Of a DNA stretch of 39,893 bases, positions 25,398 to 34,519 are shown piece by piece. The translations under genes were made by a program, and so were the position numbers. Source of the DNA: Pedobacter ginsenosidimutans (GTDB taxonomy: Bacteria > Bacteroidota > Bacteroidia > Sphingobacteriales > Sphingobacteriaceae); NCBI RefSeq assembly GCF_001442625.1, contig NZ_LMZQ01000047.1, positions 1 through 39,893 of the forward strand, given 5' to 3'. The notes under the pieces were generated by a model. The model worked only from the letters and a program-made list of their open reading frames with translations. It ran no database searches and was not told where the DNA came from. Numbering within the stretch: position 1 is the first letter of the stretch; each line of letters opens with the position of its first letter.

Positions 25398-28153
25398 TTG
25401 TACTTTAAATTAAACTTATAATAACCTGATCCTACAGCAACCTTAACTTTCCCGGCTTCTATTCCTGCATCCGTAAACGTCGAATTGTATTCCTCGGAGA
25501 TTTCATATTTCGGCAAAACCGGAAAGTAAATTGTTGCTTTCGTATTTACCGGAACATTCACCTCTAGTGTAAAAGTTCGGTCTGTTTTTTCCCATTTGCA
25601 CGAAATTTTGCCGTAAGGCGAATTGTAACGCACATCAGCTGAGGTTAAATCGCCCACAACTTCTGGTTCGATTTTAATATGGTTAAAAGCGATTGAATTT
25701 TCTGCCTGGCGGATACCGCCAACCCCACTATACAACCATTCCATTAAGTGCCCAAGCATAAAATGATTGTTGGATACGGTTGGCAAAGCGGCCCACGATT
25801 CGGTTAAAGCCGTTGCGCCTTTGGCCAGCTGCATGCCATAACCTGGTACATCCGAACGGCTGTTCATATCAAAAATCACGTCCGATTTTCCAGCATCTTC
25901 TAAAACACGCAGCACATAACGATAACCTATATCGCCTGCTGTTAAACTGTTTTTACGATCTCTGATATCTTTAACTAAATTCTCGATTACTGCATTTTTA
26001 TGCTTTTCTTCAACCAATTCCATATAAACCGCCATTGCATTTGCAGTTTGAGATCCCGTTGCATACTGTCTGCTTTTTGCATCAAAGAATTTATGGTTAA
26101 AAGCATTTTTCACTTCAATGGCAAGTTTCGCATAGGCTATTGCATCAGCCTTTTTGCCCAGAAGTGTAGCCGTTTTTTCTAAAATTTTTAAATCATAATA
26201 ATAAATGGCCGTACCCGTAACCCCCATTGGCGTTAACTGAGAAACGCCGGGAGGTTTTGGCCCCAAATCATACCAATCGCCTAAACCCTGCGATAAAATA
26301 CGGTGATTTGCTTTGGTACCTAAATAAGTGATGTAACGCTGCATCATCGGGTAATAATCAACCATAGCTTGTTTATCGCCATACCATTGGTACAGGTACC
26401 ATGGCATTAAAATGCCACTGCTGCCCCATTCCGGCGAATCGCGGAACATATCGCCACCCCATTCAAATTTTACATACTCAGGCGCAATTTCAGGAATCAG
26501 GCCGCTAGCCAATTGCGAGTTTTTCATGTCTTGCAGGGCTTTTTTAAACAAAGGTGCAGCATTGTAATTATATCTTACAGAACTGCCCATTAAATGCAAT
26601 TCCTCCAACCAGCCCAATTTTTCACGGTGTGGACAATCCGTAAAAACACTAACCATGTTGCTTTTAATGGCCCAATCAATCAGGCTAAAAGTTTTATTGA
26701 ACAACTCGTTCGAGGATGAAAATTTACCCACCTGCTCAGCAGCATTTCGGATATGTAAAGCTTTTAAAGCTTCTATTACAGATTTGTTGGATGGATTTTC
26801 TTTACCGCCTGGAACGGATCCTTTAACCTGCAGGTAGCGAAAGCCTGTATAAAAGAATTTAGGCCGCCAGGTTTCCAAACCATCGCCTTTTAAAATGTAG
26901 GTAAAATAAGATGGGCTGCCGATATTTTTTTGTGTTACCGAACCATCAGCTTTTAATAATTCAGCTGGGGTAATGCGGACAGTATCGCCTTTTTTTCCCC
27001 GGACTTTCAATTCGATAATTGCAGAAGCGTTCTGCCCCATATCATAAATCCATTCGCCATTGGCAAGCGCATTAATATTTTGAGGTGAAAAGTTTTCGAA
27101 AATCTTTACAGGTTCTTCTTTCTGTGCATTTAATTCCGGACCATCAACCAATAACGATGATTTCCATTTGCTATCATTAAAACCCGCTAAATTCCAGCCT
27201 TTTTGTTCGAGGTTAGCATTGTAATCTTCTCCACCGTAAATGCTTGAAAAAGTTATGGGCGATGGCGCGGTTTTCCAACTTTGGTTACTGATGATATTAG
27301 CCGAAGTTCCATCCGTATATTCGATCAACAGCCTGCAGATCATTTTCGGATAACCATAGGCTACTTTTAATTTTCTGTACCTTTCTTTAACAGGAGGAAT
27401 ATAATAAAAACCATTGCCCAGCATCACTCCGATTGCATTTTCGCCTTTCTTGAGCTGTTTGGTTAAATCATAAGTCAGGTACAAGGCCTCTTTATCATAC
27501 TTCGTCCAGCCAGGCGCTAAAAAGTCATCACCAACTTTCGCTCCGTTTAAACTCATTTCGAAATGGCCTAAACCAGAAATAAAAACTGTGGCTTTTTTAA
27601 TTGTTTTTGTTACCGTAAAACCTTTGCGGAACATTGGTAAGATGTTATTGCCAATGAATTTGTCTTTTTTACCATCCGTTGGCAGACTATTTACATTAGA
27701 ATCCGTCAGTTTTTCGTAGGCAATCCATTTTGCACCTTTCCAATCGGCCGTGCTGAGCAATCCCATTTGCCAAAAGGCCGAAGCGCTCCATGCAGATTCA
27801 TTTCCGAAATTATCCCAAACACGGACTTTCCAATAATAGGTTTTGCCTGATAATAACTTTTTACCTTTATATTTAATCTGTAACGATTGGCCAGCGTTTA
27901 CTTTTTTGGTGTCCCAAACATCCCAAATATTTTTATTTAAATTGCTTAAACTGCTAGAAACTACGATTTGATAGCTTGTTTGCATGATATTGTGTTTAGC
28001 TGATTGCAGTTTCCAGCTTAAACCAGGAGAAAGAACATCAATACCAATAGGATTATTCCGATACTCACAATCCAATTGAGCAACCTTAATATCTTGCGCA
28101 AAAAGCGGAATGCTTAACAGATAAAGCCAAGAAAATATTACAAGTTTGCTCAT
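25394..28153 (-). CDS. GH78 alpha-L-rhamnosidase
   Basis: A 919-residue secreted enzyme with signal peptide (LVIFSWLYLLSIPLFAQ). An Ig-like N-terminal domain (LDCEYRNNPIGIDVLSPGLSWKL) and two beta-sandwich domains (FISGLGHFEMSLNGAKVGDDFLAPGWTKYDKEALYLTYDL; EWIYDMGQNASAIIEL) precede the (alpha/alpha)6 barrel. The barrel carries the GH78 signature TDCPHREKLGW at about residues 505-515 with the presumed general acid Glu511, FEWGGDMFRDSPEWGSSG, and DWYDLGP. A C-terminal sandwich follows. The length is typical for the family. It is the first gene after the divergent IclR regulator and is coupled to the propeller glycosidase. It removes terminal alpha-L-rhamnose, in the periplasm or at the surface. 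Confidence 0.95.
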   Translation of the reverse strand: MSKLVIFSWLYLLSIPLFAQDIKVAQLDCEYRNNPIGIDVLSPGLSWKLQSAKHNIMQTSYQIVVSSSLSNLNKNIWDVWDTKKVNAGQSLQIKYKGKKLLSGKTYYWKVRVWDNFGNESAWSASAFWQMGLLSTADWKGAKWIAYEKLTDSNVNSLPTDGKKDKFIGNNILPMFRKGFTVTKTIKKATVFISGLGHFEMSLNGAKVGDDFLAPGWTKYDKEALYLTYDLTKQLKKGENAIGVMLGNGFYYIPPVKERYRKLKVAYGYPKMICRLLIEYTDGTSANIISNQSWKTAPSPITFSSIYGGEDYNANLEQKGWNLAGFNDSKWKSSLLVDGPELNAQKEEPVKIFENFSPQNINALANGEWIYDMGQNASAIIELKVRGKKGDTVRITPAELLKADGSVTQKNIGSPSYFTYILKGDGLETWRPKFFYTGFRYLQVKGSVPGGKENPSNKSVIEALKALHIRNAAEQVGKFSSSNELFNKTFSLIDWAIKSNMVSVFTDCPHREKLGWLEELHLMGSSVRYNYNAAPLFKKALQDMKNSQLASGLIPEIAPEYVKFEWGGDMFRDSPEWGSSGILMPWYLYQWYGDKQAMVDYYPMMQRYITYLGTKANHRILSQGLGDWYDLGPKPPGVSQLTPMGVTGTAIYYYDLKILEKTATLLGKKADAIAYAKLAIEVKNAFNHKFFDAKSRQYATGSQTANAMAVYMELVEEKHKNAVIENLVKDIRDRKNSLTAGDIGYRYVLRVLEDAGKSDVIFDMNSRSDVPGYGMQLAKGATALTESWAALPTVSNNHFMLGHLMEWLYSGVGGIRQAENSIAFNHIKIEPEVVGDLTSADVRYNSPYGKISCKWEKTDRTFTLEVNVPVNTKATIYFPVLPKYEISEEYNSTFTDAGIEAGKVKVAVGSGYYKFNLKYK

Positions 28154-28235
28154 TCACTATTGCACACCGTTTCGGATGTTTTGGTTAGGTTTATAAATGG
28201 TCATCAGTGATAATTTTTTTTAGAAATAAATTCTC

Positions 28236-28249
28236 AATTCTATAGAATT
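28236..28249. promoter_or_regulatory. Palindrome between GH78 and IclR genes, possible operator
   Basis: Perfect 14-base palindrome AATTCTATAGAATT, 87 bases from the GH78 start and 180 bases from the IclR start. It is the only strong palindrome in the divergent gap, and IclR proteins bind palindromes; assignment is inference. A TATATTTG on the minus strand at 28292-28299 could be the GH78 -7 element. Confidence 0.4.
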
Positions 28250-28357
28250 AAGCCTTTTAAATTCCGTAACTTTAAAACACTATCTCTAATTCAAATATAA
28301 ATGTTTTTTTTAAATATGAAAACATATATTCGTATTTAAATTATACAAAATCTTCTC

Positions 28358-28389
28358 TTGGATAAATAAGAAAGCATTTTGTATGTTTG
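28358..28389 (+). promoter_or_regulatory. Promoter of the IclR-type regulator
   Basis: TTG at 28358-28360, 21 bases, then TATGTTTG at 28382-28389, a full match to the Bacteroidota -7 consensus TAnnTTTG. The ATG follows 39 bases later. Confidence 0.55.
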
Positions 28390-28428
28390 AAATTGTAAAA
28401 AATACGATACAGCCAAATTTAAACCCGT

Positions 28429-29202
28429 ATGAACGAAAAAGAATCAAAGTACCAAGCCCCTGCTTTGGATAAAGGACTTGATATACTGGAGTATTTATCA
28501 GCACAATCTATCCCATTGTCTCAAACTGAAATTGCTATTGGTATTGAGAAAACACCCAACGAAATTTACAGGATGTTAATGAGTCTGGAAAGTCGCGGCT
28601 ATATTTTACGTGATGAAGTTTCGGGCAAGTATAGGCTGTCGCTAAAGCTTTTTTACCTCTCGCACAGGCACTCACCTATTGATGAACTGCGTAAAGCTGC
28701 CCAGTTTCCTTTAGAAGAACTGGCAAACAGTATCCGTCAATCTTGCCATTTGAGTATTTTGTACATGAACCAGGTAATGGTGATTATTCATGCCAAAAGC
28801 CCTGGGCCGATTGCACTTTCTATTGAAGAGGGAAATTTGTTTCCATTGCCTTTAACTGCATCAGGAAAGGTTTTATTGGCTTACATGTCGGATGATGAAA
28901 GGAATACCACTTTAAAAAACAATGCCATATTTAAGAAATATCCTAAAGCCCAGCAAGAAGATTTTTTGACTTCATTGGAAGATATTCAGCAAACGGGTTC
29001 ATATTTCAAAAACAGTGACTCGGTTTCGGGTGTAACCGATCTTTCGGTACCAATTGGTATTAATGGCAATAATGGAATTATCGCCTGTTTAACCATTTCG
29101 ATGTTAAATGCTATAAATGTAGATCAAGCGATTGAAAATGATGTGATCCTTGCCGAGGCCTATAAATGCGTTAAAAAAATAGAGCAAAGGATTGGGGTTT
29201 AA
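28429..29202 (+). CDS. IclR-family transcriptional regulator
   Basis: A 257-residue regulator. The N-terminal winged helix-turn-helix covers about residues 12-75 (ALDKGLDILEYLSAQSIPLSQTEIAIG ... NEIYRMLMSLESRGYILRDEVSGKYRLS). The IclR effector-binding domain follows, with RQSCHLSILYMNQVMVIIHAKSPGPIALS, FPLPLTASGKVLLAYM and the late GVTDLSVPIGINGNNGIIACLTISML. It is divergent from the GH78-GH2 operon and convergent with the second rhamnosidase gene, so it probably controls one or both rhamnose gene sets in response to a small acid or sugar-derived ligand. The ATG at 28429 directly precedes the family start. Confidence 0.92.
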   Translation: MNEKESKYQAPALDKGLDILEYLSAQSIPLSQTEIAIGIEKTPNEIYRMLMSLESRGYILRDEVSGKYRLSLKLFYLSHRHSPIDELRKAAQFPLEELANSIRQSCHLSILYMNQVMVIIHAKSPGPIALSIEEGNLFPLPLTASGKVLLAYMSDDERNTTLKNNAIFKKYPKAQQEDFLTSLEDIQQTGSYFKNSDSVSGVTDLSVPIGINGNNGIIACLTISMLNAINVDQAIENDVILAEAYKCVKKIEQRIGV

Positions 29203-29212
29203 GCCTCTTTTC

Positions 29213-29245
29213 AAACCTATCAGGTTTTAAAAACCTGATAGGTTT
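29213..29245. terminator. Bidirectional terminator between IclR and rhamnosidase genes
   Basis: Inverted repeat AAACCTATCAGGTTTT (29213-29228) and AAAACCTGATAGGTTT (29230-29245), perfect over 16 bases with ends rich in A and T. It lies between two convergent stops (29202 and 29259) and can serve both. Confidence 0.75.
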
Positions 29246-29258
29246 ACAATAACGAAAA

Positions 29259-31424
29259 CTAACCAGAATACTTCACGTTATAATCCTTACCCTTTTCAAT
29301 TGTAATTTCATACGAACCTTTCGATACTTCTTTCACTTCAGCACCTTTTATAACTGGTTTGGTTTTGCTTTTTATCTTTAGTTTTCCTACACCTGTTGGA
29401 GAAGAAACTTTGATTTCTTTTTTGCTGCAATACACTGATATATCGCCATTGGCTGTTGGTATTTTACCTTCCATCCATTCCAAACCACCTAAATTGGGTT
29501 CAATGGTGTAAGTTTCATAACCTGGTGTGGTAGGTTGTATGCCTAAATAATATTTTCCCAATAAATAAATCGGACTGGCTCCCCAGGCGTGGCAAAGGCT
29601 TTTTCCAAACGGACGGCCATACATCGCTAAATGTTCTGTTCCTTTTTTATCTGGATTGTATTCTTCCCAAAAAGAAGTTGCACCCAATTTTAACATGCCG
29701 CCCCAATAATTTTTCATTTCCTTTAATACATAAGATTGTTCGCCCATGGCACATAATGCTTCAAGCTCATAAAAACGCATATATGGTGTGGTAATTTTAG
29801 CGATCTGATCGTTTAATAACACATTCTTTTTAACCGATAACTTTTGTTCTGGTGTAAAATAATCAAAGAAAATGCCGAACATGTTGGCATAGCGGGTTAC
29901 ATTATCGGTCTGTTTATCGTCAACGCGACTATGAACCAGAGCATGTTTATTTTGGTTCCAATAAAGTTCAAAAATCTTGTTTTTCAGTTCTTTAGCCTGT
30001 TTATCATATTTAGCAACGCCTTCTGTATCATTGGCTAATTTGGCGCATAAAGCCATTGTTTCTAAACTTCTGGCATATAACAACTGCTCGAAACTTACTT
30101 CGCCATCTTTACTCAGTTTATCTGCCCAATCGATAAAAATCCAGTCACCAGGCATCCATTCTAACAGGCCATTTTTATTCTTTCTTCCATCGATGTAGGT
30201 CATTAACGACTGCATTCGTGGGTAAATATCCTGTACGAATTTCTGGTCGCCAGTAAATTTATAGTAATCATAAATTCCTAAAAACCAATAAAAAGAGTAA
30301 TCCATAATGGTATTGATATGCGCCGTTACCGGATCTTTTCCCCGCTGGGCCAATAAAGTTCTTTTAACGGTTGGCGCATCAAAAAACGAATAGTAGTTCA
30401 TCAAATAACTTTGATAAGCATCGCCACTCCATACCCAGCGATCGCGTTTTATGCCATCAATAAAGAATTCGCGGGTATTTAAATGGAAGGTATATTTGGC
30501 TACATCGTAGATTTTGTTTAGTTCTGAGTCTGATGATTTAAAACTTCCACGTTCCGTTACAGGAGCATATTCGTATAACATGGAAACAGAATCGGCAGAT
30601 ACCGAACCTTCAGATTGATAATTGACATACCTGAAGGCTTTTGAAAGCGGCATAATCGAATCTTTTTTCTGAGAGCGGTCAATATCGAGATAATCTAAGG
30701 TTTCACATTTATCGGTTGATAAGGCTTCTTCTTTCGATTCTCCGTAATAAATACTCAGCCTTCCCTTTCCCTTCAAACCATGCACTTTTATAAAACCAAA
30801 AGTTTCTTTTCCGAAATCGGAAATTGCACCATTATTTACCTTTTCAGTTTTAATGGCCGATTGCGCCACAACGGGCAATTTAAACTGTGATGGCAATTTA
30901 GTTGGATCGGTTAAATTCCATGAGCCAGCTGAAACAAAGGTAGTTCCTGATTTATCAGAGGTTTTTCCACTCGCATCGATCCATTCTTTATCTTCGAAAG
31001 TAGTGAGCCAGGTTTCATCAGAAACTACCGTTTTACCCTGAACAAAAATTGCTGGCACGTTAGCCTGGTTGTAAACCTTCAAACTTAATTTGTGTTTTCC
31101 TGCTGGAATCTGAATGCTTTTTGGAAAGCCCGCAATGGCCTGACCATCGATTTTAACGTTGTAAGTACCTTCTACAAACAACTTAACCTCTTCCGATTGA
31201 GCAAGATTAAATTCTTTGTGAAAATCGACCAGAACATAATGACTGTCCATTTTCCAGAAGACAGGAAAAAAAGACCCTCTTTCAGTTCTGCGGTTCTGCA
31301 TTACATTGCTCATGTAGATATCTAAGTCGCCAGGGTACCAAATCCAGGATGCCTTTTGCGCGAAAAGTTGTGCCGCCGAGCAGGTGAAAATGGTGAGGAG
31401 GATAAGTTTTTTTAAGTTTTTCAT
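29259..31424 (-). CDS. GH78-like alpha-L-rhamnosidase
   Basis: A 721-residue secreted protein (signal peptide LKKLILLTIFTCSAAQLFAQ). It is shorter than the other rhamnosidase and has one fewer sandwich domain. The catalytic (alpha/alpha)6 barrel begins near residue 300; the signature REFFIDGIKRDRWVWSGDAYQS (about 318-339) is the GH78 DG.KRDR..W.GD motif with its acidic residues. Later parts fit the family (LLEWMPGDWIFIDWAD, ATSFWEEYNP, SLCHAWGASPIYLLGKYYLGI). It is the last gene of the minus-strand cluster that runs from the window's right end, 141 bases after the symporter gene, with a repeat element in the gap. It probably has a different rhamnoside specificity from the 919-residue enzyme. 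Confidence 0.9.
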   Translation of the reverse strand: MKNLKKLILLTIFTCSAAQLFAQKASWIWYPGDLDIYMSNVMQNRRTERGSFFPVFWKMDSHYVLVDFHKEFNLAQSEEVKLFVEGTYNVKIDGQAIAGFPKSIQIPAGKHKLSLKVYNQANVPAIFVQGKTVVSDETWLTTFEDKEWIDASGKTSDKSGTTFVSAGSWNLTDPTKLPSQFKLPVVAQSAIKTEKVNNGAISDFGKETFGFIKVHGLKGKGRLSIYYGESKEEALSTDKCETLDYLDIDRSQKKDSIMPLSKAFRYVNYQSEGSVSADSVSMLYEYAPVTERGSFKSSDSELNKIYDVAKYTFHLNTREFFIDGIKRDRWVWSGDAYQSYLMNYYSFFDAPTVKRTLLAQRGKDPVTAHINTIMDYSFYWFLGIYDYYKFTGDQKFVQDIYPRMQSLMTYIDGRKNKNGLLEWMPGDWIFIDWADKLSKDGEVSFEQLLYARSLETMALCAKLANDTEGVAKYDKQAKELKNKIFELYWNQNKHALVHSRVDDKQTDNVTRYANMFGIFFDYFTPEQKLSVKKNVLLNDQIAKITTPYMRFYELEALCAMGEQSYVLKEMKNYWGGMLKLGATSFWEEYNPDKKGTEHLAMYGRPFGKSLCHAWGASPIYLLGKYYLGIQPTTPGYETYTIEPNLGGLEWMEGKIPTANGDISVYCSKKEIKVSSPTGVGKLKIKSKTKPVIKGAEVKEVSKGSYEITIEKGKDYNVKYSG

Positions 31425-31446
31425 ATCGTTAAGTTTTTATATTTAT

Positions 31447-31554
31447 CGTCATTTCGACCGTAGCGTTCCTAAGGAACTCCTTCGGAGGAGAAATCTTTTA
31501 GCCATATAACTTCATAGATTTCTCCATTCCGTTACACTTCAGTCGAAATGATGA
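31447..31554. repeat. CGTCAT...ATGAC intergenic element
   Basis: Begins CGTCATTTCGACCGTAG, contains an inner hairpin GGAACTCCTTCGGAGG region and an AGAAATCT ... AGATTTCTCC inverted repeat, and ends CTTCAGTCGAAATGATGAC. It sits inside the operon, between symporter and rhamnosidase genes. Confidence 0.8.
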
Positions 31555-31565
31555 CCGTTCTAATT

Positions 31566-33155
31566 TTAATGCCCGTTAAAGAAAAGGTAAAGTGCAACCA
31601 TTACGATTGCAAGCGCTATCCACGAAATCCAAACCGATTTGGCTGGTTTTTCTATATTGGCCTGGTGTTCTTCATTAACCGTGTAAATACTTGGCGATCT
31701 ATCCAGTAAAGAAATCAAAATCGCGATGATCATTAATCCTGCGAAAATGAAAAACGAAAGCATCAGATAATGTGGCCAGAAAGTGTATTTATCTGACGGT
31801 AAAATCCAGAGATAAGTTACACCAACACCCAAGCTTAAAATTGAGCCGATTGAAAGTGTAAAATTCACCGCTTTCCTTGTGGTTCTTTTCCAGAAAACGG
31901 TGAGTAAAAACACGACTGATAATGGCGGTGCAATAAAGCCCAAAACCGATTGAAAAACATCGAATAGATTCAAACCCTTGATGTTATCTATGGCCAAAAC
32001 CACTACAACTGCAAAAATACATCCTGCAACTACTGCCCATCGGCCAATGCGGATGATCTGTTTATTACTCGCCTGTGGGTTGATTTTCTTCACATAAATA
32101 TCCATCGTAAAAACGGTACTTAACGAATTTAAGGAAGATCCTATGGTACCCACTAAAACGGCAATCAGCACAACGATTACCAGGCCATTCATACCAGGAG
32201 GAAATAAATTGGTTACCATGGTCATGTAAGCTTCGTTCGGATCTTTTAAACCAGGAAATAACACATAACAAAGGATTCCTGTTCCAATAAATAAGGGTAG
32301 GGAAAGGATTTTTAACCAGCCAATAAAACTCACGCCCAACTGCCCTTGTTTTAAGTTTTTAGCACCTAAAACCGATTGAACCATCGATTGATCGGTACAG
32401 AAAAAGGCCACAGCTGCAACCGGATAACCCAATAAAATGGCATACCATGGATATTTTGGATCGCTGGCAGGTTGGATTAAATTCCAGAAATGATGCGGCG
32501 TTTTTTGATATAAAGCAGAAAGTCCACCAACTTTATTCAGTCCCAAAAGCATAAGCGATAAGGAAACAGCAATCAATAAAATCATCTGGAATACGTTCAC
32601 TTTGGCAATGGCTTTTAAACCACCGAAAAAGGTAAACAGTCCAGCAAAAGCAACCAATACAGTAACCGACTGCCACATTGGTATTCCCAAAATCTGACGG
32701 ACCAAAAAACCTCCTGCAAACAAACCAAGCGATAACCACGAGATTAAAATTTTAACCAGTGCATACCAGGCGAGGATGTTTTGTGTAGAATCGCCATAAC
32801 GGTTTCCCATAAACTCGGGCATGGTACTCACTTTGGCAGCAAGGTATTTTGGGGCGAAAACAATGGCCAGTAAGAATAAAAAGATAAAAGCATACCAATC
32901 GAAATTAACGGCTACGATACCGGTACTATAGCCAATACTAGCAAAAGCCAATAACATCGAGGGACCTACATTAGTACCCCACATGTTGAAACCGATGCTG
33001 CTCCAGTTTAATGATTTATTGGCCAGGAATAAGGTCTCATCATTGTTCTTCTTTTTAGAAAAACTGGCCCGATAACCAATGATGATCAGAATAATGAGGT
33101 AAGCAATTACGATAAAGTAATCTAAACTGGTTAATCGTTCTACAATGTTTCCCAT
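31566..33155 (-). CDS. Sodium:solute symporter (SSS family), sugar transporter
   Basis: A 529-residue inner-membrane protein with many hydrophobic segments through its whole length. SSS family features: LDYFIVIAYLIILIIIGYRASFSKKK, a NKSLNWSSIGFNMWGTNVGPSMLLAFASIGYSTGI core, the WYALVKILISWLSLGLFAGGFLV helix, FCTDQSMVQSVLGAKNLKQGQ (the signature loop), and IGSSLNSLSTVFTMDIYVKKI. It most resembles sugar symporters of the SGLT type. ATG at 33155 is chosen because it starts just before the first helix; an upstream in-frame start at 33206 would add 17 polar residues. It probably brings rhamnose or a short rhamnoside into the cytoplasm, as no SusCD pair is in this half. Confidence 0.92.
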   Translation of the reverse strand: MGNIVERLTSLDYFIVIAYLIILIIIGYRASFSKKKNNDETLFLANKSLNWSSIGFNMWGTNVGPSMLLAFASIGYSTGIVAVNFDWYAFIFLFLLAIVFAPKYLAAKVSTMPEFMGNRYGDSTQNILAWYALVKILISWLSLGLFAGGFLVRQILGIPMWQSVTVLVAFAGLFTFFGGLKAIAKVNVFQMILLIAVSLSLMLLGLNKVGGLSALYQKTPHHFWNLIQPASDPKYPWYAILLGYPVAAVAFFCTDQSMVQSVLGAKNLKQGQLGVSFIGWLKILSLPLFIGTGILCYVLFPGLKDPNEAYMTMVTNLFPPGMNGLVIVVLIAVLVGTIGSSLNSLSTVFTMDIYVKKINPQASNKQIIRIGRWAVVAGCIFAVVVVLAIDNIKGLNLFDVFQSVLGFIAPPLSVVFLLTVFWKRTTRKAVNFTLSIGSILSLGVGVTYLWILPSDKYTFWPHYLMLSFFIFAGLMIIAILISLLDRSPSIYTVNEEHQANIEKPAKSVWISWIALAIVMVALYLFFNGH

Positions 33156-33251
33156 TAGGTGTATTTTGGTTAGTTCGGTTATGTTATTTCTATTGTTTTT
33201 TGCCACGGAATCACAGTATTCACGGAGTCGTGACGACCATTTTTATAGTTA

Positions 33252-33359
33252 CGTCATGCTGATCCGATAGCTATCGGATTTATTTCAGCATCTATTTTAC
33301 CTGATAGAAATCTATCTAGACAGATCTCTCCGTTTCACTGCGCTCCAGTCGAGATGACG
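33252..33359. repeat. CGTCAT...ATGACG element with a nested palindrome
   Basis: Left end CGTCATGCTGA...TCAGCATC, right end CTGCGCTCCAGTCGAGATGACG. The CCGATAGCTATCGG palindrome (33262-33279) lies inside the left GCTGA/TCAGC stem, so one repeat appears nested in another. Confidence 0.75.
33262..33279. repeat. CCGATAGCTATCGG palindrome, copy 3
   Basis: Perfect 18-base palindrome ATCCGATAGCTATCGGAT, same core as at 3703 and 4046. Confidence 0.85.
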
Positions 33360-33367
33360 CTCCGCTT

Positions 33368-34453
33368 TTACAATCCTATCGATTCCTTTATAATGTGATT
33401 TGCTTTCAAAATCTCATCAACTTTTACTGGCAAACCTGTTTCTAAAGATTGATCCATCGCCTGTAATAATGCAACGGTTCCGATGCCTTCTTTTAAATCA
33501 GGGTATGCGGTAAAATTATTGTTAATGCTATCTGCAAAATATTCCAAATAATTCTGGTATTCCCCGGCGTGATGGCTTTGTCCTTCAAAACGGAAATAAT
33601 GTTTTAACGTGGCGTCGCCCCAGGTGATAATCTTTTCTTCGCCAGTGTTGGTCGTAATGGAATAACGTAGTTCGTGGTAATCGGCCTGACTTGCACCTTC
33701 TGTTCCACGCAGGATACAGCTCATACCACTATCACGGCTTGCGGGTTGTGTTGGGCCAGTATAAGCACCACTAACCCTTGCAATTCTGCCATCTTTGGCC
33801 TTGAAAATAAAGTGCATGGTATCTTGATTTTTCAGCCCGGCTTTTAAACCATTACTGCTCAACATGCCGTAACCCATAACTTCTTCAATATCGGGCATGT
33901 ACCACCTGATAAAATCAACAGGGTGACTTAAACCGCCATACAGCCATTTAAATGACTGTTTTAACGACCAACCTTTTTCCAAAAACCAACGGTGATCGGC
34001 ATGGTAATGACTTTCGATAGTGATCAGTTCTCCGATTAAACCTGCATCAAAATCTTTCTTCTGGCGCATAGCTGGCTCAAAAAAACGAGAGCTTTGTCCA
34101 ACGAAAATCTTTTTTCTTGATTTCTTTGCTAACTCCAACAGCTCATTGGCTTGAGCTAAATCATCGATAAATGGTTTGGTACACACCACATGCTTTCCGT
34201 GTTCAAGCGCCAATTTAATGTGCTCAAAATGCAGATGATCCGGTGTGTAAATCGCAATCATATCGATTTTGTCGCTGGTTAACATATCCTCGTAATTGGT
34301 TGTCCAGTTTTGAAAATCAAATTCTAAAGCCCGTTCTTCGCAAAGCTTTTTATTTGCATCGCAAATCTGGATGAGCTTAAATTTTCTACTTGATAATGAT
34401 GCAGATATTGTGCTTCTGCCCTCTCCTAAACCTAAAATCCCTAATCTTAACAT
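33368..34453 (-). CDS. Cytoplasmic Gfo/Idh/MocA-family oxidoreductase
   Basis: A 361-residue enzyme without an export signal. The Rossmann fold starts at once (LRLGILGLGEGRS), followed by DMIAIYTPDHLHFEHIKLALEHGKHVVCTKPF and the C-terminal domain with SHYHADHRWF and YGGLSHPVDFIRWYMPD. In the usual EKP motif the Glu is replaced by Thr (CTKP), but the catalytic Lys is kept. ATG at 34453 is chosen over 34501: the extra 16 residues come from C/G-repeat sequence and the fold begins right at Met17. Its place between the beta-helix and the symporter genes suggests oxidation of an imported rhamnose-derived or uronate sugar; the substrate is unknown. Confidence 0.9.
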   Translation of the reverse strand: MLRLGILGLGEGRSTISASLSSRKFKLIQICDANKKLCEERALEFDFQNWTTNYEDMLTSDKIDMIAIYTPDHLHFEHIKLALEHGKHVVCTKPFIDDLAQANELLELAKKSRKKIFVGQSSRFFEPAMRQKKDFDAGLIGELITIESHYHADHRWFLEKGWSLKQSFKWLYGGLSHPVDFIRWYMPDIEEVMGYGMLSSNGLKAGLKNQDTMHFIFKAKDGRIARVSGAYTGPTQPASRDSGMSCILRGTEGASQADYHELRYSITTNTGEEKIITWGDATLKHYFRFEGQSHHAGEYQNYLEYFADSINNNFTAYPDLKEGIGTVALLQAMDQSLETGLPVKVDEILKANHIIKESIGL

Positions 34454-34492
34454 GATATTATTTTTATAAGCGTTATTGTTTTCCTTCCCCTG

Positions 34493-34507
34493 CCCCCCCA
34501 AAGGGGG
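34493..34507. repeat. C-run/G-run mini hairpin between two operon genes
   Basis: CCCCCCC, AAA, GGGGG: a strong short stem starting 12 bases downstream of the beta-helix gene stop (minus strand). It could weaken read-through or stabilise the upstream message. Confidence 0.45.
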
Positions 34508-34519
34508 ACAATAAGTCCT

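Noticed and set aside
33156..33206. Longer symporter N-terminus
   Set aside because: The added 17 residues are polar and precede the first family helix; ATG at 33155 fits better.
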